From assembly GCF_014873145.1 (NCBI RefSeq), contig NZ_JADBEK010000001.1, forward strand, positions 6,200,001-6,264,000: a stretch of DNA of 64,000 nucleotides, given 5' to 3'. The notes beneath the pieces are model-generated. The model worked only from the letters and a program-made list of their open reading frames with translations. It made no database searches and was not told where the DNA came from. Positions 52,121-60,943 of this stretch are shown piece by piece (the first letter of the stretch is position 1; each line of letters begins with the position of its first letter). A program made the translations under genes and the position numbers. The DNA is from Nonomuraea angiospora. Its GTDB lineage: Bacteria; Actinomycetota; Actinomycetes; Streptosporangiales; Streptosporangiaceae.

Positions 52121-53431
52121 ATGCCCGCTGCGACCACGCCCACGCCGACCACGCCGCACTGGCCCGCGCCCACGGCGGCCTCTCCGGTCACCGCCACCGT
52201 CCCGCTGCCCGGCTCCAAGTCGGTGACCAACCGCGCGCTCGTCCTGGCCGCGCTCGCCGACGGTCCCGGCGTCGTGCGCCGGGCGCTGCGCAGCCGCGAC
52301 GCGGACCTGATGGCCTCGGCCCTGCGGGCCCTGGGCGCCACCCTGGAGCCCGCCGACGAGAGCGCCGCGGGGGTCGACTGGCACGTGACGCCGGGCCCGA
52401 TCCGGGGCGGCGCGAGCATCGACGCGGGCCTGGCCGGCACGGTCATGCGGTTCGTCCCACCGGTGGCCGCCCTGGCCGACGGCCCGGTCTCCTTCGACGG
52501 CGACCCGCACGCCCGCAAGCGCCCGATGGGCCCCATCCTCGACGCCCTGCGCTCGCTGGGCGCCAGGATCGACAACGACGCGCTGCCGTTCACGATCAGC
52601 GGGCCGCTGGCGGGCGGCGAGGTCACGCTGGACGCGTCGGGGTCGTCGCAGTTCGTGTCGGGGCTGATGCTGACGGCGGCGCGGTTCGAGAAGGGCATCA
52701 CGATCCGCCACGTCGGCCCGCCGGTGCCCTCGCAGCCGCACATCGAGATGACCGTGGAGATGCTCAGGGCGGCGGGCGTCACGGTCGACGACAGCGAGTC
52801 CGACGTGTGGCGCGTCGAGCCCGGCCCGATCGCGGCCAGAGACATGACGGTGGAGCCCGACCTGTCCAACGCGGCCCCGTTCCTGGCCGCCGCCCTGGTC
52901 ACGGGCGGCACCGTGACGATCCCCACCTGGCCCGAGCGCACCACGCAGCCCGGCGACGCCCTGCGCGGCCTGCTCACCGCGATGGGCGCCACCGTGACCC
53001 GCTCCCCCGACGGAGCCGACCTGGTGGTCACGGGGCGGCCCACGGGCGAGGTCACCGGCATCGACGCCGACCTCCACGAGGTGGGCGAGCTGACCCCGAC
53101 GATCGCCGCCCTCGCCGCGCTGGCGACCACCCCGAGCCGCATCCGGGGCATCGCCCACCTGCGCGGCCACGAGACCGACCGGCTGGCCGCGCTCGCCACC
53201 GAGATCAACCGGCTGGGCGGCGACGCGGAGGAGACCGCCGACGGCCTGATCATCCGCCCCCGCCCGTTGCACGGCGGCACCTTCCACAGCTACGACGACC
53301 ACCGCATGGCCACGGCCGGAGCCGTGATCGGCCTCAGGGTGCCCGGCGTGGAGGTGGAGAACATCGCGACGACCGCCAAGACGCTGCCGGAGTTCGTCCG
53401 GATGTGGACCGGCATGTTGGAGGCGCGGTGA
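52121..53431 (+). CDS. aroA: 3-phosphoshikimate 1-carboxyvinyltransferase (EPSP synthase)
   Basis: A 436-residue shikimate pathway enzyme that joins PEP to shikimate-3-phosphate. Substrate motifs [19 protein letters not shown] (about 31-49), [27 protein letters not shown] and [26 protein letters not shown] are intact. ATG 52121 has TACTCT six bases upstream (leaderless); the TTG at 52115 is not needed. It sits beside SRAP and rsgA as in mycobacteria. Confidence 0.97.
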   Translation: MPAATTPTPTTPHWPAPTAASPVTATVPLPGSKSVTNRALVLAALADGPGVVRRALRSRDADLMASALRALGATLEPADESAAGVDWHVTPGPIRGGASIDAGLAGTVMRFVPPVAALADGPVSFDGDPHARKRPMGPILDALRSLGARIDNDALPFTISGPLAGGEVTLDASGSSQFVSGLMLTAARFEKGITIRHVGPPVPSQPHIEMTVEMLRAAGVTVDDSESDVWRVEPGPIAARDMTVEPDLSNAAPFLAAALVTGGTVTIPTWPERTTQPGDALRGLLTAMGATVTRSPDGADLVVTGRPTGEVTGIDADLHEVGELTPTIAALAALATTPSRIRGIAHLRGHETDRLAALATEINRLGGDAEETADGLIIRPRPLHGGTFHSYDDHRMATAGAVIGLRVPGVEVENIATTAKTLPEFVRMWTGMLEAR

Positions 53432-53682
53432 CCCGGCGGCGCCTGCCCTCGGGCGCGGGTTTCGCGCCGCAAAGGCCGGGCACGTCGGAAAAGGGCGGCC
53501 CGTGAGGGTCCACCGCCCGTTCGGCGAGGAAGAGATCCACCAGCACGGCGCCACTCCGGCCTGCCCGCGGCGGCGCCCGATCCCCCATCAGCACCGACCG
53601 GCCGACGACGCCTCTCCGGCCTGACCGGGGGCGACCGCGCGGTTCATCGAGCGAAAGCGAGCGAGGACATGGGAGCAGACCG

Positions 53683-54726
53683 CTGAAGAAGCGGGAGTAC
53701 GACGAGGACGACGTACGGGTCAGGCCGGGCAAGGGCTCCAGGCCGCGGACCCGGATCCGTCCTGCGCATGAGGATGCCGTGCAGGGCTTCGTGGTGGCCG
53801 TGGACCGCGGCCGCTACACGACGCTGGTCGAGCCCGAGCGCCCGAAGGGGTCCGCGCAGAAGCGCAAGCAGCAGCCGCAGCGGCGCCTGGTGATGGCCAT
53901 GAAGGCCCGCGAGCTGGGCCGCAAGGGCATCGTGGTGGGCGACCGGGTGGCCCTCGTCGGCGACGTCTCGGGCCGCCCCGACACGCTGGCCAGGGTCGTC
54001 CGCGTGGAGCCCCGCACGTCGATGCTGCGCCGCTCGGCCGACGACACCGAGGACACCGACGGCATCGAGCGCCCGGTCGTGGCCAACGCCGACCAGCTCG
54101 TCATCGTCACCGCCCTGGCCGACCCGCCGCCCCGGCCCCGCATGATCGACCGCATCCTCGTGGCCGCGTTCGACGCCGAGATCGACACCCTGCTCTGCCT
54201 CACCAAGTCCGACCTCGCCCCGCCCGACGAGCTGGTGGCCCTCTACGAGCCGCTGGGCGTCCCGCACGTCGTCGTGCACAAGGGCGGCTCCCTGGAGGAG
54301 CTCCGCGACCACCTGAAGGGCCGCATCAGCGTCCTGGTCGGCCACTCGGGCGTCGGCAAGTCCACCCTGGTCAACGCCCTGGTCCCGGACGCCAACCGCG
54401 CCGTCTCCCAGGTCAACGCCGTAACAGGCCGCGGCCGCCACACCTCCACCTCGGCCGTGGCGCTGGAGCTACCGGAGAGCGGCTGGATCATCGACACGCC
54501 GGGCGTACGCAGCTTCGGCCTGGCCCACGTGTCCATGGAAACGGTCCTGGCCGCGTTCCCGGACCTGGTGGAGGGCACGGTCGACTGCCCGAAGGGCTGC
54601 ACGCACCTGGGCCCGGAGTGCGCCCTGGACGCCTGGGTCGCCGCCGGCAACGCCGAGCCCGCCCGCCTCCGATCCCTGCGCCGCCTCCTCTCCAGCCGCG
54701 AAGGCACCCTCGACGACACCCCCTGA
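53683..54726 (+). CDS. rsgA: Ribosome small-subunit GTPase RsgA, probable CTG start
   Basis: A 347-residue circularly permuted GTPase that matures the 30S subunit. OB domain (about 30-100), G motifs in order G4 (TKSD), G1 (GHSGVGKST) and G3 (DTPG), then the zinc box CPKGCTHLGPECAL. The frame upstream of GTG 53779 encodes KKREYDEDDVRVRPGKGSRPRTRIRPAHEDA, which is conserved in actinobacterial RsgA, but no ATG, GTG or TTG opens it. A CTG at 53683 with GGGAG seven bases before it does, and I take it as the start. Confidence 0.88.
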   Translation: MKKREYDEDDVRVRPGKGSRPRTRIRPAHEDAVQGFVVAVDRGRYTTLVEPERPKGSAQKRKQQPQRRLVMAMKARELGRKGIVVGDRVALVGDVSGRPDTLARVVRVEPRTSMLRRSADDTEDTDGIERPVVANADQLVIVTALADPPPRPRMIDRILVAAFDAEIDTLLCLTKSDLAPPDELVALYEPLGVPHVVVHKGGSLEELRDHLKGRISVLVGHSGVGKSTLVNALVPDANRAVSQVNAVTGRGRHTSTSAVALELPESGWIIDTPGVRSFGLAHVSMETVLAAFPDLVEGTVDCPKGCTHLGPECALDAWVAAGNAEPARLRSLRRLLSSREGTLDDTP

Positions 54727-55071
54727 CCCCCACCCAGCGTCCTCGTCCCCCACCAACCGCCCAGCCACCGAGCACCCCCAGCGACGCCCCGCGGGCCCCG
54801 CGCACCAACCAGGGCACGCCCCGCACGCGCCCACCAAGTGCCCGCCACCGTGCGTCCAGCCGGGGAGCATGCCCAGCGACGCCACGCGACCCCCGCGCCA
54901 CCGAGCCACCGGGCCACCGGGCCACCGCACCGGGCACTGCCGCCGTGCCGTGTCGTCACCGTCACCCCTCGGACCCGGGCGAGGGCGACACGGGCGGGAT
55001 GGACACCGTTACCAGAAAAGGGGCGTTGGTGACTGATGTTCTGTATGGCGGACACGGTAGCGTGGGCGACC
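54727..55071. other. C-rich intergenic region before hisN
   Basis: Low-complexity C/A-rich sequence (many CCACC and CCCC runs) up to about 54960, then a short promoter-like stretch before hisN. No gene or clear hairpin seen. Confidence 0.55.
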
Positions 55072-55869
55072 GTGCAGGGTTACAACGATGATCTCCGGCT
55101 GGCGCACGTCATGGCGGACGCCGCCGATGACCTGACCATGCGGCGGTTCAAGGCGGTCGATCTCAAGGTCGACACCAAGCCCGATCTGACGCCGGTCAGC
55201 GATGCCGACCGCGCCGTGGAGGAGGCCATCCGGGGGACGCTGCGCCGCGCCAGGCCGCGCGACGCCGTGGTGGGCGAGGAGTTCGGGAAGACCGGCTGGG
55301 GCGCCCGTTCGTGGATCATCGACCCCATCGACGGCACGAAGAACTACGTGCGCGGCGTCCCCGTCTGGGCGACCCTGATCGCGCTCATGGAGTACGGCAG
55401 GGTCGTCGTCGGCCTGGTGTCGGCCCCCGCGCTGGGCCGCCGGTGGTGGGCGGCGACCGAGGGCGGCGCGTGGACCGGCAAAAGCCTGACCAAGGCGTCC
55501 CGGATGCAGGTTTCGTCCGTGTCGACCCTGGAGGACGCGTCGTTCTCGTACTCCAGCTTCGGCGGATGGGAGAAGACCGGCAAGCTCGACAACTTCCTGG
55601 ACCTCAGCCGAGCCTGCTGGCGCACCCGGGCCTACGGGGACTTCTGGTCGCACATGATGGTCGCCGAGGGCTCGGTCGACCTGTCGGCCGAGCCCGAGCT
55701 GTCGCCGTGGGACATGGCGGCGCTCACCGTGATCGTGGAGGAGGCCGGCGGCAAGTGGACCGACGTCTCCGGCGTGAAGGGCCTGGAGGGCGGCAGCCTG
55801 GTCTGCACGAACGGCATCCTGCACACCGAGGTGATCGACCGCCTCAACGGCACCTCCATCATCTCCTGA
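55072..55869 (+). CDS. hisN: Inositol monophosphatase-family histidinol-phosphatase (HisN-like)
   Basis: A 265-residue FIG-family phosphatase, metal-dependent. GEEFG at about 68-72, DPIDGTKNYVRG (metal site) and SPWDMAALTVIVEEAGG are intact. It aligns with actinobacterial HisN, which performs the penultimate step of histidine synthesis. GTG 55072 matches the family start (DDLRLAHVMADAAD) and has TAGCGT eight bases before it; ATG 55045 is an alternative. The last 11 bases overlap the convergent beta-helix gene. Confidence 0.9.
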   Translation: MQGYNDDLRLAHVMADAADDLTMRRFKAVDLKVDTKPDLTPVSDADRAVEEAIRGTLRRARPRDAVVGEEFGKTGWGARSWIIDPIDGTKNYVRGVPVWATLIALMEYGRVVVGLVSAPALGRRWWAATEGGAWTGKSLTKASRMQVSSVSTLEDASFSYSSFGGWEKTGKLDNFLDLSRACWRTRAYGDFWSHMMVAEGSVDLSAEPELSPWDMAALTVIVEEAGGKWTDVSGVKGLEGGSLVCTNGILHTEVIDRLNGTSIIS

Positions 55870-57550
55870 GGCCCGCCCGGGACTGGATGGCGGCGGTGGC
55901 GGCGTCCAGCTCGGCGCCGTCCTTGATCGTCACGTTGTCCTCGTAGCGGACCCCGTCCGGCGGGTTGTCGTGGCCGATGGGGTCGGCGTCCCAGAAGTTG
56001 CCCCGGTAGACCACGTTCTCCAGCGGCGGCCCGACCTCCAGGACGGCGGTGCTGTCGGCCCGCATGACGACGTTCCCCTCGACCGTCACCCACGAGGCGC
56101 CGTAGTCGGTGTAGAGCCCGAAGTTGTACGGCGTCCGCGTGTCCTTGATGACGTTCCCCTGGACCAGGGCCTGGTTGTCAGGCGAGTCGCCCTGCACCCC
56201 GGACAGGTAGATGCCGCCCCCGTCGGCCAGCGTCCCCATGGTGTCCACGGTGAGGTTGCGCAGGACCTGCGTGCCCTCCCCGGGGCCGACGGTGATGCCG
56301 CAGTGCGGAACGTCGGTGACCTCGTTGTTGGCGACGACGCATCCGTACGTGCCCGTCACGCCGATCCCCGGCGAGCCGCTGAATTCGAGCCCGATGCGGT
56401 GAACCCTGTTGTCCTCGACAGAGGCGTCGCGCGTCCCGGACACCACGATGCCGCCGCCCGACAGGGTGTCGAAGTCGCAGGCCCGCACCACGACCTCGGA
56501 ACCGCCGGAAACCCCCAGCCCCGTGGCCCCGAGCCGGGTGAACCGGCAGCCCTCGACCTCCGCCCCCACCACGTCCTCGAACCTCACGCACGCGGGAATC
56601 GTCACGGACGCGGTCGGATACGTCACGGACGCGCCCTCGCCGATCACCGCCGTCTCGACGCCGCCGCCCTCGTAGTAGCCGCTCCCGTGATAGTGCAGGA
56701 ACCCTTCCGGACGGCTCGGCCGCAGCCACGTCGCCTCCGCGAACACCAGCCCCTTGAACGCCACGTCCCGCGCCCCCGCCACGCTCACCAGCGTCTCCAG
56801 GACCGGCGCCACCACCCGCGTACGAGCGGGATCCTCGCCGGGGAGCGGCAGGTAGAGCAGCACGTGACGCCCGGGCCGCGAGCGGTCGAGCACGAAGGTC
56901 CCGGGCTCGCGCAGGAAGCTCGGGTCGTTCTCGATCCTGGTCGGCAGCCCCGGACCGCTCGACGTCTGCCCCGCCCAGACGGAGTTGTACAGCTCGGCGG
57001 CCCACCCGAACGCCGGCTGCGCCATCGTGACCACCGTGTCCCCGGACACCGACGCCACCCCGCAGCGCGCCTCGGTCCACGGATAGACGCCCCGGTGGAC
57101 GAACTCGACGTCCCCCGGGCTCCGCCACCCGAGCGGCTCGTCCGTGACGTAGCCGGTGGCGGTCGCCCGCGCGTCGCCGGGCAGGCCGGGGATCCAGGCG
57201 CGCTCGGCCCGGCGGCCGTCCACGTAGAGCTGGCGGGTGTCGAGGTCGCCGACCTCCGCCGTCCAGACGCCGTCCCGCACCTGCCATCCCGTGATCTGCC
57301 GGCCGCCGCTGACCACCGCCTCCTCCCGCTCGGGAGTGCCGTGGCCGTACGCCTGGTACACCGTCCCGGAGTCGGCCTCGCCGAGCGCGAACGGCTCCGC
57401 CAGCACGTGGATCCCGCCCCGGAGGTGTACGACGGCGCCGCCGGCCGCCTCGCGGGCCGCGGAGCGCGCGCGTCCGAGGGTGGCGAACGGGTCGTCGGCC
57501 GAGCCGGGACCCGAGTCGTCGCCGGAGGGTGCGACATGGAAGTGGAACAT
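55859..57550 (-). CDS. Right-handed parallel beta-helix protein
   Basis: A 563-residue protein of the pectate-lyase-like beta-helix superfamily. It opens with FHFHVAPSGDDSGPGSADDPFATLGRA, the usual entry motif, and residues 280-540 are repeated N-x-[VI] ladder turns (DNRVHRIG, NNEVTDVPHCGITVGPGEG, EGNVVMRADSTAV). No signal peptide is visible, odd for a family that is mostly secreted. ATG 57550 is opposite a TetR gene across a 38-base dyad, so it is probably TetR-controlled. The substrate is likely a polysaccharide (inference). Confidence 0.88.
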   Translation of the reverse strand: MFHFHVAPSGDDSGPGSADDPFATLGRARSAAREAAGGAVVHLRGGIHVLAEPFALGEADSGTVYQAYGHGTPEREEAVVSGGRQITGWQVRDGVWTAEVGDLDTRQLYVDGRRAERAWIPGLPGDARATATGYVTDEPLGWRSPGDVEFVHRGVYPWTEARCGVASVSGDTVVTMAQPAFGWAAELYNSVWAGQTSSGPGLPTRIENDPSFLREPGTFVLDRSRPGRHVLLYLPLPGEDPARTRVVAPVLETLVSVAGARDVAFKGLVFAEATWLRPSRPEGFLHYHGSGYYEGGGVETAVIGEGASVTYPTASVTIPACVRFEDVVGAEVEGCRFTRLGATGLGVSGGSEVVVRACDFDTLSGGGIVVSGTRDASVEDNRVHRIGLEFSGSPGIGVTGTYGCVVANNEVTDVPHCGITVGPGEGTQVLRNLTVDTMGTLADGGGIYLSGVQGDSPDNQALVQGNVIKDTRTPYNFGLYTDYGASWVTVEGNVVMRADSTAVLEVGPPLENVVYRGNFWDADPIGHDNPPDGVRYEDNVTIKDGAELDAATAAIQSRAGLRR

Positions 57551-57565
57551 CGAACACCGCCTTTG

Positions 57566-57603
57566 CTGTTTATGCCGTACACGTAGTAGTACACCATAAA
57601 CAG
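57566..57603. promoter_or_regulatory. TetR-type operator between divergent genes
   Basis: A 38-base dyad: CTGTTTATG (57566-57574) and CATAAACAG (57595-57603) as outer arms, with inner GTAC/GTAC half-sites also symmetric. It covers both promoters. Confidence 0.75.
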
Positions 57604-57614
57604 GAGGAGGCGAC

Positions 57615-58457
57615 ATGACAACCGACCCCGAAGTCGAGCTGCTCTGGGGGGAGCAGGACCGCGAGCCGCGGCCCGGCCTGAGCCTGGGCAGGATCGTGCG
57701 GGCCGCCATCGAGGTCGCCGGCGCGGAGGGCCTGGAGGGCCTGTCGATGCGCAAAGTCGCCGACCGGCTCGGCTTCACGACCATGTCCCTCTACCGCCAC
57801 GTCCCCGGCCGCGACCAGCTCGTGGACCTGATGGTCGACGAGGTCCACCGCGAACGGGCGAGCGCCCCCGAAGAGCCCGCGGCGGGGCAGGGGTGGCGGG
57901 CGCGGCTGGAGGCCGCGGTCCGGGAGGGCTGGCGCCTGCGCCGGCGGCACCCGTGGCTGGCCGAGGTACGCGGCACCCGCCACCTCCCCGGACCCAACGC
58001 CATCGCCTACTACGACCACCTGCTGAGCACCCTCGTCGACACCGGCCTGGCCCCTTCCGAGGTGATCGCCGTCGTGGGCATGCTGGGGCGGTTCGTGGAC
58101 GCCGAGGCGCTGACCCTGGTCGAGACCCGGCGCGAGGAGCGCCGCAGCGGCGTGTCCGAGCAGGACTGGTGGGGCGGCCGCGACGCCCTCTACGAGCGCC
58201 TCGACCGGTTCCCCACCCTTTCCCGTCTCTGGGCGGAGGGCGGCTGGGACCATCCTGAGGACTCGTTCGAGTTCGGCCTGCGCCGCCAGCTCGACGGCAT
58301 CGAGGCCCTCATCCGCGATCGTGATGAAAGTCGTGACGAAAGCGCCGGGTGCCTGGAGTGCGGCACCCCGCTGGAGCCGGCGCCGTCCGGCCGTCCCCGC
58401 GTCTACTGCTCCCGCGCCTGCCAGCAGCGCGCCTACCGCAAGCGCAGGAGCGGCTAG
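57615..58457 (+). CDS. TetR-family regulator fused to C-terminal zinc ribbon
   Basis: A 280-residue regulator. The helix-turn-helix is at about 25-70 (LSLGRIVRAAIEVAGAEGLEGLSMRKVADRLGFTTMSLYRHV), followed by the TetR_C_11-like ligand/dimer domain. The last 35 or so residues carry a CLECGTPLEPAPSGRPRVYCSRACQQRAYRKRR zinc ribbon (CxxC and CxxxC, basic tail), an unusual addition. RBS AGGAGG lies eight bases before the ATG. It likely represses itself and the beta-helix gene through the 57566-57603 dyad. Confidence 0.92.
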   Translation: MTTDPEVELLWGEQDREPRPGLSLGRIVRAAIEVAGAEGLEGLSMRKVADRLGFTTMSLYRHVPGRDQLVDLMVDEVHRERASAPEEPAAGQGWRARLEAAVREGWRLRRRHPWLAEVRGTRHLPGPNAIAYYDHLLSTLVDTGLAPSEVIAVVGMLGRFVDAEALTLVETRREERRSGVSEQDWWGGRDALYERLDRFPTLSRLWAEGGWDHPEDSFEFGLRRQLDGIEALIRDRDESRDESAGCLECGTPLEPAPSGRPRVYCSRACQQRAYRKRRSG

Positions 58458-59239
58458 AGCGCGAGCACGGCCCGGACCGCGTTCATCAGCCCGTCACGAT
58501 AGGACCCGCCGAACAACACCACGTGAACGAGCAGCGGATGCAGCTGGTGCAGCGGCACCCGCTCCCGCCACCCCTCCGCCGGCGGAAACTCCTCCTGGTA
58601 GGCCCCCAGCACCCGATCGAGGTACGGCAGCCCGAACAGCGCCAGCATGGCCAGATCGGTCTCCCGATGCCCGCCGTGGGCCGCCGGATCGATCAGCACG
58701 CCCGACCCGCCCGACCACAGCACGTTCCCGTTCCACAGGTCCCCGTGGATCCGTGCCGGCGGCTCGGCAGGCCCCGCGACCTCGGCGAACCTCTCCATCG
58801 CCCGCTCGACCAGCGCCACGTCCGCGGCGGGCAGCCGCGCCTGCCGCAGGAACGGCAGCACCCGCCGGGAGGCGTAGAAGCCGGGCCAGTCGGAGCAGGG
58901 CGAGTTGTCCATCGGCAGCTCGGCGATGAACCCCGGCCACGGCGCGCCGAAGTCAGCCGCCCCCGCCCGGTGCAGCCGGGCCAGCGAACGCCCGAACCGC
59001 TCTGCCGCCGCCGCGCTGGGCGCCTCCTCCCGTACCCAGGACAACACCAGCCGGTCGGGCCCCACGTCCACCACCTCGGGCACCGCGACGGCCTCCCCCA
59101 GCCAGCGCAGCCCGGCCGCCTCCGAGGCGAACACCTCGGAGGCGGCCCCGGTCTTCGCGAACACCTCGCGCCCGTCGTCCAGCACGCCCTTCAGCAGCCG
59201 CCAGCCGTGCGACGAGCCGAGGTCCGCCGTCGGATTCAT
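58454..59239 (-). CDS. Fructosamine kinase-family protein
   Basis: A 261-residue aminoglycoside phosphotransferase-fold kinase of the fructosamine/ketosamine 3-kinase family. HGDLWNGNVLW is the catalytic loop with Asp, followed by VLIDPAAHGGHRETDLAML (Mg-binding Asp). It may repair glycated proteins. ATG 59239 overlaps the stop of the LMW phosphatase by one base, so they form an operon. It is convergent with the TetR gene with a 4-base overlap. Confidence 0.92.
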   Translation of the reverse strand: MNPTADLGSSHGWRLLKGVLDDGREVFAKTGAASEVFASEAAGLRWLGEAVAVPEVVDVGPDRLVLSWVREEAPSAAAAERFGRSLARLHRAGAADFGAPWPGFIAELPMDNSPCSDWPGFYASRRVLPFLRQARLPAADVALVERAMERFAEVAGPAEPPARIHGDLWNGNVLWSGGSGVLIDPAAHGGHRETDLAMLALFGLPYLDRVLGAYQEEFPPAEGWRERVPLHQLHPLLVHVVLFGGSYRDGLMNAVRAVLAL

Positions 59240-59712
59240 CAGCCGATCTCGTCGGCGATGTGCTTGGCGACGCCCTCGGAGGCCGACTCGACCAGCGCGA
59301 GCACCTCCTCGAACCCCTCGCGGCCCCCGTAGTACGGATCGGGCACCTCGGCCCCCTCCTCCGCCGCGGGATCGAACGACCGGAACAGCCGCACCTCCAC
59401 CCCCGCCGACGCCAGCCGCCGCAGATTGGCAAGGTTGTCCTGGTCCATGGCCAGCACCAGGTCGTAGCGGTCGAACCAGTCCTTGGTGAACTGCCGGGCC
59501 CGGTGCGCCGAGCCGTCGTAGCCGTGCTGCTCGAGGATGGCCAGCGCCCGCTCGTCCATGGGGTCCCCGGCGTGCCAGCCGCCGGTTCCGGCGCTCTCCA
59601 CGGTGACGCGGTCGCCCAGCCCGCGCTCGGCGAGCGTCTGGCGGAGCACCACCTCCGCCATGGGGGATCGGCAGATGTTGCCCATGCACACCAGGCATAC
59701 GCGATAAGTCAT
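59239..59712 (-). CDS. Low-molecular-weight protein tyrosine phosphatase
   Basis: A 157-residue phosphatase. The P-loop CMGNICRS holds nucleophile Cys9 and Arg15, and PDPYYGG near 125 supplies the general acid Asp. It dephosphorylates protein Tyr, or phosphoarginine in some relatives. Start ATG 59712 with GGGAG upstream; ATG 59724 adds four residues. It is co-transcribed with the fructosamine kinase gene, a common actinobacterial pair. Confidence 0.94.
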   Translation of the reverse strand: MTYRVCLVCMGNICRSPMAEVVLRQTLAERGLGDRVTVESAGTGGWHAGDPMDERALAILEQHGYDGSAHRARQFTKDWFDRYDLVLAMDQDNLANLRRLASAGVEVRLFRSFDPAAEEGAEVPDPYYGGREGFEEVLALVESASEGVAKHIADEIG

Positions 59713-59740
59713 AACTCCCATCATGGGGGCGACCGGGCCC

Positions 59741-59762
59741 GTTCACCGAACGTTCACCCTTG
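59741..59762 (+). promoter_or_regulatory. PHO box upstream of pstS
   Basis: Two 11-base direct repeats, each starting GTTCACC (59741-59747 and 59752-59758), the Streptomyces PhoP-box pattern. They lie about 72-93 bases before the pstS start. Confidence 0.88.
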
Positions 59763-59833
59763 TCAGGGGGCTGCGGTCACCTTCGCTGCATAGCTTCATG
59801 GCGACTAAGGACCAAGTGGGAGGAAACCCAACC

Positions 59834-60937
59834 GTGAAGTATGCAGGCCGGCTCGCCGCCGTAGCCGTTGTCGGCGCGCTCTCCCTCGCTGCGTGCGGCA
59901 CAGACAACAACGCCCCCGCGGGCAGCACCACGTCCGCCAGCGCGCCCGCCGCGGGCAATGACAATGGTCTGAGCGGTACGATCAACGCCGCGGGCTCCTC
60001 GGCCCAGGCCAACGCGATCACCGAGTGGACGAAGAACTTCACGGCCACGAACCCCGGTGTCACCCTCAACTACCAGCCCAGCGGCTCCGGCGCGGGTGTG
60101 CAGGCGTTCATCCAGGGCACGGTGGCCTTCGCCGGCTCGGACTCGGCGTTGAAGGATGACCAGCCCGCGCAGGCCGACGCCCGCTGCAAGACCGGCAAGG
60201 CCATCAACATCCCGATGGTGACCGGCCCCATCGCGGTGGTCTACAACCTGCCCGGCGTCGAGGGCCTGCAGCTGTCGCCGAAGACCCTCGGCGGCATCTT
60301 CGACAGCAAGATCACCAAGTGGGACGACGCCGCGATCAAGGCGGACAACCCCAGCGCCAAGCTGCCCTCCACGCCGATCCAGGCCTTCCACCGCTCGGAC
60401 GAGTCGGGCACCAGCGACAACTTCACCAAGTTCCTCAAGGCCACCGCCGGCTGGGCCTACGAGCCCGCCAAGGCGTGGCCCGCCGAGGCCAAGGGCCAGG
60501 GCGCGAAGGGCTCCGACGGCATCGCCTCCTCCGTGAAGGACACCGAGGGCGCGATCAGCTACGTCGAGCTCTCCTACGCCGAGAACTCGTCGCTGCAGAA
60601 GGCCAAGGTCGCCAACGGCGCCAACGAGTTCGTCGAGCTCACCCCCGAGAGCGCGGCGAAGACGGTCGAGACCGCCACGGTCAAGGGCACCGGCAACGAC
60701 CTCGCCCTGTCGATCGACTACGCCACCAAGACCCCGGGCGCCTACCCGATCGTCCTGGTGACCTACGAGATCACCTGCGAGAAGGGCCTGTCGGCGGAGG
60801 AGACGAAGCTGGTCAAGGGCTTCCTCACCTACACCGCCAGTGACGAGGGTCAGGCGGCCCTGAAGGAGCTGGGCTACGCCCCGCTGGCCGGCGACCTGCT
60901 CACCAAGGTCCGCACCGCTGTCGAGGCGATCTCCTAG
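59834..60937 (+). CDS. pstS: Phosphate ABC transporter substrate-binding lipoprotein
   Basis: A 367-residue exported lipoprotein. Signal ends SLAAC, with Cys21 as the lipid site, followed by an Ala/Ser/Thr linker. The PstS fold is clear: INAAGSSAQANAITEWTKNF, YQPSGSGAGVQAFIQG, FAGSDSAL and FHRSDESGTSDNFTKFL, with phosphate-binding Ser/Thr/Asp residues. GTG 59834 gives the proper signal peptide and has GGGAGG upstream; ATG 59798 is less likely. It is driven by the PHO box, first gene of pstSCAB. Confidence 0.96.
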   Translation: MKYAGRLAAVAVVGALSLAACGTDNNAPAGSTTSASAPAAGNDNGLSGTINAAGSSAQANAITEWTKNFTATNPGVTLNYQPSGSGAGVQAFIQGTVAFAGSDSALKDDQPAQADARCKTGKAINIPMVTGPIAVVYNLPGVEGLQLSPKTLGGIFDSKITKWDDAAIKADNPSAKLPSTPIQAFHRSDESGTSDNFTKFLKATAGWAYEPAKAWPAEAKGQGAKGSDGIASSVKDTEGAISYVELSYAENSSLQKAKVANGANEFVELTPESAAKTVETATVKGTGNDLALSIDYATKTPGAYPIVLVTYEITCEKGLSAEETKLVKGFLTYTASDEGQAALKELGYAPLAGDLLTKVRTAVEAIS

Positions 60938-60943
60938 CCGCCG

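Noticed and set aside
53428..53505. 25-codon ORF overlapping the aroA stop
   Set aside because: No RBS, Arg/Pro-rich random-like sequence, and it does not lead into rsgA.
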